DNA of 5,091 nt from Abditibacteriales bacterium (GTDB lineage: Bacteria > Armatimonadota > Abditibacteriia > Abditibacteriales > JANWYM01). The translations under genes were made by a program, and so were the position numbers. The notes under the pieces are model-generated. The model was given only the letters and a program-made list of their open reading frames with translations, was not told the origin of the DNA and ran no database searches. The number at the start of each line of letters is the position of its first letter. Within the stretch, counting starts at the first letter, position 1. The stretch spans positions 1 to 5,091 of the forward strand of contig JANWYM010000341.1 of NCBI GenBank assembly GCA_025055355.1. The letters run 5' to 3'. Positions 1-4,408 of this stretch are shown here, one piece after another.

Positions 1-969
1 CGTCTCCAACGTTAGATAGAGGTCGCTGCCCATCGGCTCGCGCACCGATACAATGGCAAGGGTCGAGGGTTGAGAGTGAAAGGTTGGAGGGTGGACTTCG
101 ATGTCTTCGGGGCGGATGCCGAGGCGCACCTCTGAGCGAGCGTGGGGTTTGAGGTGCACCCCCACCTGCGGGGCAATGGCACACGCGAACGCCGCGCAGC
201 GAAACCCCAGTTCTCCATCGCCTCTGTTCTCCAACACTCCCTCAAAGAAGTTCATCGGCGGGCTGCCGAGAAACTTTGCCACAAACTCGTTGGTGGGATG
301 ATGGTAAATCTCCTCGGGCGTGCCGACTTGTTGCAATTTGCCGAGGTTCATGACAGCGATGCGGTCGGAGAGGATGAGGGCTTCGGCTTGGTCGTGGGTG
401 ACGTAGACGAACGTCTTCTCCAACTCATAGTGCAGCCGCTTGAGTTCGGTGCGCATGGTCACGCGCAGTTGGGCGTCGAGGTTGGACAGCGGTTCGTCCA
501 GCAGAAACACCTTCGGGTCGCGCACGATGGCGCGGGCGAGGGCGACGCGCTGCCGCTGCCCACCGCTGAGTTCGCGGGGCTTGCGGGCGAGCAGGTGGGC
601 GATCTCCAAGCCCTCGGCAGCGCGCCGGACGCGCCGTTCAATCTCGGCTTTCGGCACCCCGCGCATCCGTAAGCCGAAAGCGATGTTGTCGTAAACGCGC
701 ATGTGCGGATAGAGCGCGTAGGTCTGAAACACCATCGCTACATCGCGCTTTTCGGGCGGCATGAAGGTCACGTCATCTTTGTCGAACCACACGCGCCCAC
801 GCGTCGGTTCTTCCAGCCCCGCGATGATGTTCAGCGTCGTCGTCTTCCCGCAGCCCGACGGGCCAAGCAGGGTGAGAAACTCCTTGTCCTGAACGGTGAG
901 GCACACGTTGTCCACCGCGACGACGTTGCCGAAGGATTTGTGGACGTTTTCCAGGAAAACTTGCGCCAT
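1..969 (-). CDS. ABC transporter ATP-binding protein, MalK/UgpC (CUT1 sugar importer) type, C-terminus cut by window edge
   Basis: This is the cytoplasmic ATPase subunit that would power a binding-protein-dependent importer, most likely for a sugar or glycerol-phosphate-like solute. From the ATG at 969 the frame stays open for 323 codons and runs off the window. Visible motifs, by residue, are: Walker A GPSGCGKTT (36-44), Q-loop with Gln82 in VFQTYALYPHM, signature LSGGQRQR (134-141), Walker B FLLDEP (155-160), D-loop SNLD, and switch His192 in VTHDQ. After about residue 235 comes the regulatory TOBE/OB region typical of MalK relatives, including FLGSPPMNFFEG and LGIRPEDI (283-290). Family members are usually about 350-380 residues, so roughly 30-60 residues should be missing. 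No permease or binding protein is in view, so the substrate cannot be assigned. Residues 293-304 are a low-complexity stretch encoded by pyrimidine-rich DNA. The start is favoured because the conserved N-terminus (AQVFLENVHKSFG) begins there and a promoter sits just upstream. Confidence 0.96.
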   Translation of the reverse strand, partial: MAQVFLENVHKSFGNVVAVDNVCLTVQDKEFLTLLGPSGCGKTTTLNIIAGLEEPTRGRVWFDKDDVTFMPPEKRDVAMVFQTYALYPHMRVYDNIAFGLRMRGVPKAEIERRVRRAAEGLEIAHLLARKPRELSGGQRQRVALARAIVRDPKVFLLDEPLSNLDAQLRVTMRTELKRLHYELEKTFVYVTHDQAEALILSDRIAVMNLGKLQQVGTPEEIYHHPTNEFVAKFLGSPPMNFFEGVLENRGDGELGFRCAAFACAIAPQVGVHLKPHARSEVRLGIRPEDIEVHPPTFHSQPSTLAIVSVREPMGSDLYLTLET

Positions 970-978
970 AGCAGCCTG

Positions 979-1008
979 ATTATAACACGACGGCGAAACG
1001 GAAGGCAA
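979..1008 (-). promoter_or_regulatory. Sigma-70-type promoter of the ABC ATPase gene, probably giving a leaderless mRNA
   Basis: On the minus strand a perfect TATAAT lies at 984-979. It is preceded by TGT, which makes an extended -10 (TGnTATAAT). An 18-nt spacer upstream leads to TTGCCT at 1008-1003, which matches 4 of 6 positions of the TTGACA consensus. Only nine bases separate the -10 box from the ATG at 969. A start point about 6-7 nt after the box would therefore leave a 5' leader of only about 2-4 nt. No good Shine-Dalgarno is present (only AGG in CAGGCTGCT). The -10 assignment is strong by sequence; the leaderless reading is inference. Confidence 0.7.
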
Positions 1009-1041
1009 AGGCAAACGGTCAATGGTTGACGGAGACCATCT

Positions 1042-1097
1042 GGTTAAGCCCGTTGCGCCGGTTGAACTGGCTCAACTGGCTCAACTGGCTCAACCGG
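1042..1097. repeat. Small 9-bp tandem repeat array with orientation switch, upstream of the sugar-acid dehydratase gene
   Basis: Six consecutive 9-nt units can be read in register from 1042 to 1095: GGTTAAGCC, CGTTGCGCC, GGTTGAACT, then GGCTCAACT twice and GGCTCAACC once. The first two are close to GGTTGAGCC (8/9 and 7/9), the third is intermediate, and the last three are the complementary orientation. A further GG completes a CCGG at 1097. This is the same family and the same inverted-then-direct order as the large array at 4193-4408. It ends four bases before the likely Shine-Dalgarno of the downstream gene. Confidence 0.85.
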
Positions 1098-1101
1098 CGA
1101 G

Positions 1102-1107
1102 AGGTGG
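1102..1107 (+). promoter_or_regulatory. Ribosome binding site of the enolase-superfamily gene
   Basis: AGGTGG lies three bases before the ATG at 1111, within the purine-rich run GAGGTGGAG. The spacing is short but supports this start, and the repeat array ends just upstream. No convincing -10/-35 pair was found for this gene. A TTGACG at 1026-1031 has no acceptable -10 box at 16-18 nt. Confidence 0.6.
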
Positions 1108-1110
1108 AGT

Positions 1111-2235
1111 ATGACTATCACGGACATCAAAACCTACCTCGTTCATCCCGACCATCGCAACTTGATTTTCGTCAAGGTCATCACCGATACAGGCATCGAG
1201 GGGATCGGGGAGGCGTATTCGTGCGGGCCGGATGAGGCGACGGTCAAAGTGATTGAGGACTTTGCGCGGTGGCTCATCGGGCGCGATCCTATGGAACGCG
1301 AGAGGCTCTGGGCGCTGATGTATCAGGGGACACGCTTCCCCGGCGGGAACGTCACCAACGCCGCTATCAGCGGGATTGACCAGGCGTTGTGGGACATCGC
1401 GGGGAAGGCGCTGGGCGTGCCGTGCTATCAACTGCTGGGCGGCAAGTGCCGCGATAAGATCCGCGTCTATCAAAGCACGAGCGGCGGCGCGGACGCGAAG
1501 GCAAAGGTGGAGAAATACGGCTACACGGGGTTGAAGATGGCACCGCACCCGCCCGGCAGCGAAAAGATGGCGTGGAACGCCGTTGTGCGAGCGGCGGCGG
1601 AGAGGCTGGGCGAGGTCCGCGAAGCCGTCGGAGCGGATGTGGACATCGGGGTTGACCCGCACGCGAAGATCTTTGAACCCGTCCGCGCTTTACAGATGGC
1701 TGAAGCCCTCGCGCCGTTCCAGCCGATGTTCTTTGAGGAGCCGCTGCGCCCGGAGAACATAGATGCGCTCGCCGAGTTCAAGCGGCGTTGTCCGATCCCC
1801 GTCGCCACAGGCGAGATGCTTTACACGAAGTTTGAGTTCCGCGACCTGCTGGTGCGCGGGGCGGTGGACATCATTCAGCCTGACATCTGTTTGTGCGGCG
1901 GGGTGCTGGAGTTCAAGAAGATTGCGAGCATGGCGGAGGCGTTTTACGTCACCGTCGCCCCGCACAACCCTATGGGTCCCGTTGCCACCGCCGTCAACGT
2001 CCACGTCTGTGCCACGATGCCCAACTTTCTCATCCTCGAATACATCCCCGACGACGCCCCGCCCCGCTGCGAACTCCTTCGAGAGCCGCTGAAGGTGGAG
2101 AACGGCTACATCCCCGTCCCCGACCGACCCGGCTGGGGTATCGAACTCAACGAGGAGGCGTTTGCGAAGTATCCCCCTGCCCCGTGGCATCGCGGCTTCC
2201 CGTGGCGGGAGGATGGGAGTATGGGGTTTATTTGA
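1111..2235 (+). CDS. Mandelate racemase/muconate lactonizing enzyme family protein, galactonate-dehydratase-like
   Basis: This 374-residue cytosolic enzyme belongs to the enolase superfamily. These enzymes abstract a proton next to a carboxylate, using Mg2+ to stabilise the enolate. The N-terminal capping domain covers about residues 1-115 (ITDIKTYLVHP, TDTGIEGIGEAYS, GIDQALWDIAGKALGVP, LLGGKCRD), followed by the barrel. Metal ligands align as Asp182 (DPH), Glu209 (FFEEP) and Glu235 (ATGE). His184 and His285 (VAPHNPMGP) match the two catalytic histidines known in E. coli DgoD (His185, His285), and Glu310 also aligns. The C-terminal PGWGIELNEE and the WR segment are typical of this group. From memory of the family, this favours a sugar-acid dehydratase (galactonate, or a related aldonate) over mandelate racemase or muconate cycloisomerase. 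The exact substrate cannot be read from sequence, so no symbol is given. It is the only plus-strand gene here and is divergent from the ABC ATPase, which suggests a carbohydrate-use locus. Confidence 0.93.
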   Translation: MTITDIKTYLVHPDHRNLIFVKVITDTGIEGIGEAYSCGPDEATVKVIEDFARWLIGRDPMERERLWALMYQGTRFPGGNVTNAAISGIDQALWDIAGKALGVPCYQLLGGKCRDKIRVYQSTSGGADAKAKVEKYGYTGLKMAPHPPGSEKMAWNAVVRAAAERLGEVREAVGADVDIGVDPHAKIFEPVRALQMAEALAPFQPMFFEEPLRPENIDALAEFKRRCPIPVATGEMLYTKFEFRDLLVRGAVDIIQPDICLCGGVLEFKKIASMAEAFYVTVAPHNPMGPVATAVNVHVCATMPNFLILEYIPDDAPPRCELLREPLKVENGYIPVPDRPGWGIELNEEAFAKYPPAPWHRGFPWREDGSMGFI

Positions 2236-2247
2236 AGCCTGAACTTT

Positions 2248-2351
2248 CGAGGATGCCTGTCATGACGAGCCCAGCGAAGTCATCCCCTGCGGCAGAGGTG
2301 GCACCAGCGGAGGGGATTGCTTGGCTTCGCTCGCCATGACAGGCATTTTCG
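2248..2351. repeat. Long imperfect palindrome between convergent genes (possible bidirectional terminator or mobile-type intergenic repeat)
   Basis: Arms at 2248-2288 and 2311-2351 are inverted copies of about 41 nt. I count 33 Watson-Crick pairs, and some mismatches are G-U in RNA, around a 22-nt loop. The outer part (ATGCCTGTCATG against CATGACAGGCAT) pairs perfectly over 12 bp, and the inner ends pair as ATCCCCT with AGGGGAT. The element lies 13 nt after the dehydratase stop and about 40 nt from the glgC stop, so it could terminate both. There is no clean T-tract after either arm. The right-arm complement carries a GTCATGGCGAGCGAAG-type core, resembling intergenic palindromic repeats seen in several bacterial genomes. 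Confidence 0.85.
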
Positions 2352-2390
2352 CCGAAGGAGGGCAAAACGCAAAAGTTTAGGGGGGTGTCC

Positions 2391-3725
2391 CTACTCAATC
2401 ACCAACCCTTTGGGAATGACCACCACGCCGTTGTCGGTGACGGTGAAACGGCGACGGTCTTTTTCGAGGTCGTAGCCGATGATTTCGCCGTCGGGGATCT
2501 TCACCTCTTTGTCAATGATAGCGCGGCGGATTTTGGCGTAACGCCCGATTTCGACGTCCTCAAATATCACGCAGTCTTGAACGTGCGCCCAACTGTGGAC
2601 GAACACGCGCGGACCGAGGATGGAGTGTTCGACGCGCGCCCCGCTGATGATGCAGCCGTTGCTCGCTAAGGAGTCCAACAGTTCCCCCTGCCGCTCCGCC
2701 CCGCGAAAGACGGTTTTGACAGGGGGGGCTTGGTGCTGGTAGGTGCGGATGGGCCAATCCTTATCGTAGAGGTTGAAGATGGGACTCACCGCCACCAGGT
2801 CCATATTCGCCTCGAAGTAACTGTCCAGCGTCCCAATATCACGCCAGTATTTGACCTGTTTGTTGTTGCGGTCGCGGAAGGGGAAGGCGTAAACCTTCTG
2901 CCCGCTGCGCACCATGTGCGGGATGATGTCCTTGCCGAAATCGTGGTGGCTATCGCGTTTGGTGTCGTTGATGACCTCGCGCACGAGGACGCTGGTGTTG
3001 AAGACGTAAATGCCCATGGAGGCCAGCGCGTGGTCGGGGCGGTCGGGGAGCGGGTCAGGGTCGCTCGGCTTCTCGCGGAATTGGTAGATACGCCAGTCGC
3101 TGTCCACCGACATCACGCCCAGTCGCGTCGCATCCGCCAGCGGGACTTCGGTGCAGGCGATAGTCAGGTCCGCGCCTTTCTCGAGGTGGGCAGCAATCAT
3201 CTCGCTGTAATCCATCTTGTAGATGTGGTCCCCGCCCAACACGAGAACCAACTGCGGGCGTTCGATTTCGAGGTTGTAGATGTTCTGAAAGATGGCATCA
3301 GCGGTGCCTTGATACCATCGCTCCACGGTGCGCTGCTGCGGGGGAATCACGTCAATGTACTCGCCCATCTCGATGTTGAGGACGTTCCACGCCAACTTGA
3401 TGTGGCGGTAGAGCGAGTAGGATTTGTATTGCGTCAGGACGTGGATTTTGCGGATACCGGAGTTAAGGCAGTTGGACAGCGTAAAGTCAATAATGCGGTA
3501 GATGCCGCCGAAGGGCACAGCGGGTTTGGCGCGGTCGCGGGTCAGCGGATACAGACGTTCCCCCTGGCCGCCCGCCAGAATCATCGCCACCGTCCGCTTC
3601 AGTACCCCGCTCAAGTGCGGCGGGGGCACAGGCAGAGGCATGCTTTTGCCGTCCTCGCCTATGGGTGAGGTTGTCCCTGTCATCGCGCGCAGGGTCGTTG
3701 CTTGGGGGTCCATGGGGTGAGCCAT
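2391..3725 (-). CDS. glgC: Glucose-1-phosphate adenylyltransferase (ADP-glucose pyrophosphorylase)
   Basis: The enzyme makes ADP-glucose from ATP and glucose-1-phosphate, the committed step of bacterial glycogen synthesis in the cytosol. The longest frame is 444 residues; E. coli GlgC has 431. Landmarks are the nucleotide-binding loop AGGQGERLYPLT (51-62), RAKPAVPFGG (65-74), RIIDFTLSNC, WYQGTADAI (137-145), GGDHIYKMDY (164-173) with Asp166 matching catalytic Asp142 of E. coli, FREKP with Lys219 matching the glucose-1-phosphate lysine, SMGIYVF, HDFGKDIIP and YWRDIGT (293-299). From about residue 325 a left-handed beta-helix domain follows. The residue aligning with E. coli Lys39, an activator-site lysine, is Asp64, so fructose-1,6-bisphosphate control may differ (inference). 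The start is uncertain. The ATG at 3725 has no Shine-Dalgarno and touches a hairpin. The ATG at 3641 has GAGGA upstream and would give 416 residues with the conserved core intact. Confidence 0.97.
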   Translation of the reverse strand: MAHPMDPQATTLRAMTGTTSPIGEDGKSMPLPVPPPHLSGVLKRTVAMILAGGQGERLYPLTRDRAKPAVPFGGIYRIIDFTLSNCLNSGIRKIHVLTQYKSYSLYRHIKLAWNVLNIEMGEYIDVIPPQQRTVERWYQGTADAIFQNIYNLEIERPQLVLVLGGDHIYKMDYSEMIAAHLEKGADLTIACTEVPLADATRLGVMSVDSDWRIYQFREKPSDPDPLPDRPDHALASMGIYVFNTSVLVREVINDTKRDSHHDFGKDIIPHMVRSGQKVYAFPFRDRNNKQVKYWRDIGTLDSYFEANMDLVAVSPIFNLYDKDWPIRTYQHQAPPVKTVFRGAERQGELLDSLASNGCIISGARVEHSILGPRVFVHSWAHVQDCVIFEDVEIGRYAKIRRAIIDKEVKIPDGEIIGYDLEKDRRRFTVTDNGVVVIPKGLVIE

Positions 3726-3727
3726 TA

Positions 3728-3812
3728 TCAGCGGGTTGCGGTAGGGGGTTGGTCCTGTGGTCCCGTGGTCCTGGGGTCCTTCCCCTCCCTTCCCCTTACC
3801 GCAATCCGCTGA
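3728..3812. repeat. Inverted repeat between the response regulator stop and the glgC start (possible terminator or attenuator)
   Basis: The left arm 3728-3748 and right arm 3792-3812 are 21-nt inverted copies with 19 Watson-Crick pairs and a 43-nt loop. Both mismatches are G-U in a plus-strand RNA but C-A in the minus-strand RNA that the flanking genes would make. The right arm starts three bases past the regulator stop codon, and the left arm ends two bases from the first possible glgC ATG. It therefore fills almost the whole gap. It may act as a terminator or attenuator between the two genes, but no U-tract is evident. Confidence 0.8.
3749..3780. repeat. Four 8-bp tandem units inside the hairpin loop
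   Basis: Four units follow one another without gaps: TTGGTCCT, GTGGTCCC, GTGGTCCT and GGGGTCCT, with consensus GTGGTCCT. They occupy most of the loop of the inverted repeat around them. The unit length and sequence differ from those of the 9-bp arrays elsewhere in the window. Confidence 0.75.
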
Positions 3813-3815
3813 CCG

Positions 3816-4178
3816 TCAATCTGTCTTCTTCGCCATTGCCTCTTGGATGCACGCCTTGAGTTCGGTCAAGTCGCTGCTTTTGATGACGTAGGCGTCCGCC
3901 GCCCAACTCATGAAACTGTCCTTGTAGGCGGAAAACGCTGTGTTGATGATGATGGGTAGTTTGGGGCGCAGGTCAAGGATTCTTCCGAGGGCGTCCAGTC
4001 CGTCCATAACGGGCATGTTGATGTCCATGACCACGCAGTCAACGGGATGCTCTTCCACAGCGCGCAGCGCCTCCCGTCCGTTCATTGCCCGCAGGACGCG
4101 ATACCCTTCTTCGGTGAGTTCCTGCTCGTAGAGCAACCCCTGATTCGGGTCATCTTCGACGATGAGGATGGTCTTCAT
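3816..4178 (-). CDS. Single-domain response regulator (stand-alone CheY/Spo0F-like receiver)
   Basis: This 120-residue cytosolic protein is a receiver domain with nothing attached. The acidic pocket is Glu8-Asp9-Asp10 in ILIVEDDPN, the phospho-acceptor is Asp52 (VVMDINMPVMDG), the switch threonine is Thr80 (IIINTA) and the conserved lysine is Lys100 (YVIKSSD). All key residues are present, so it should accept phosphate. It has no DNA-binding or enzymatic output domain, so it must act by protein contact or as a phosphorelay intermediate. The gene lies downstream of and co-oriented with a histidine kinase, the likely phosphodonor, and is separated from it by the 9-bp repeat array. The start at 4178 is well supported by AGGAGG eight bases upstream. 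The next gene on the strand is glgC, beyond an inverted repeat. Confidence 0.95.
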   Translation of the reverse strand: MKTILIVEDDPNQGLLYEQELTEEGYRVLRAMNGREALRAVEEHPVDCVVMDINMPVMDGLDALGRILDLRPKLPIIINTAFSAYKDSFMSWAADAYVIKSSDLTELKACIQEAMAKKTD

Positions 4179-4186
4179 GGTGCTTT

Positions 4187-4192
4187 CCTCCT
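4187..4192 (-). promoter_or_regulatory. Strong Shine-Dalgarno of the response regulator gene
   Basis: On the minus strand a perfect AGGAGG lies eight bases before the ATG at 4178. It directly touches the last unit of the 9-bp repeat array (boundary 4192/4193). The array therefore forms the immediate upstream part of the regulator's translation initiation region. Confidence 0.88.
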
Positions 4193-4408
4193 GGTTGAGC
4201 CGGTTGAGCCGGTTGAGCCGGTTAACTGATTAACTGACTCAACTGACTCAACTGACTCAACTGACTCAACCGGCTCAACTGGCTCAACCGACTCAACTGA
4301 CTCAACTGGCTCAACTGGCTCAACCGACTCAACCGGCTCAACCGGCTCAACCGGCTCAACCGACTCAACCGGCTCAACTGGCTCAACCGGCTCAACCGGC
4401 TCAACCGG
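4193..4408. repeat. 24-unit array of a 9-bp repeat with orientation switch, between kinase and regulator genes
   Basis: This is a gapless array of 216 bp. On the plus strand it begins with three identical GGTTGAGCC units (4193-4219) and two divergent linking units, GGTTAACTG and ATTAACTGA (4220-4237). Nineteen units of the complementary orientation follow (4238-4408), all fitting CTCAAC-Y-G-R. Among these 19, I count eight ending CGG, four TGG, four TGA and three CGA. Every variation is a transition at one of two fixed positions. The three leading units are complementary to the majority units, so foldback pairing is possible. The high-coordinate end overlaps the last codons of the kinase gene and the other end touches the regulator's Shine-Dalgarno. 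There are no spacers, so it is not a CRISPR. Confidence 0.97.

Noticed and set aside
142..672. A 176-codon plus-strand open frame opposite the ABC ATPase
   Set aside because: It is antisense to the conserved ATPase motifs, with no domain and no Shine-Dalgarno. It is a shadow of codon bias.
1026..1054. Possible promoter for the plus-strand dehydratase gene starting from TTGACG at 1026-1031
   Set aside because: No -10-like hexamer lies 16-18 bases downstream; that stretch is GC-rich repeat sequence.
1090..2190. Long minus-strand open frames opposite the enolase-superfamily gene (1090-1662 and 1690-2190)
   Set aside because: The plus-strand protein carries a full set of family motifs. The antisense frames show none and are biased by the complement of the true codons.
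2730..3668. A 312-codon plus-strand open frame opposite glgC
   Set aside because: It is fully antisense to an unmistakable glgC. It has no recognisable domain, and its valine/aspartate-rich composition is typical of a frame mirroring a GC-rich gene.
4193..4408. The repeat array read as a CRISPR or a replication-origin iteron set
   Set aside because: Units are 9 bp, contiguous and without spacers, with no cas genes. They are shorter than typical iterons, there is no initiator gene, and they do not match the DnaA box TTATCCACA.
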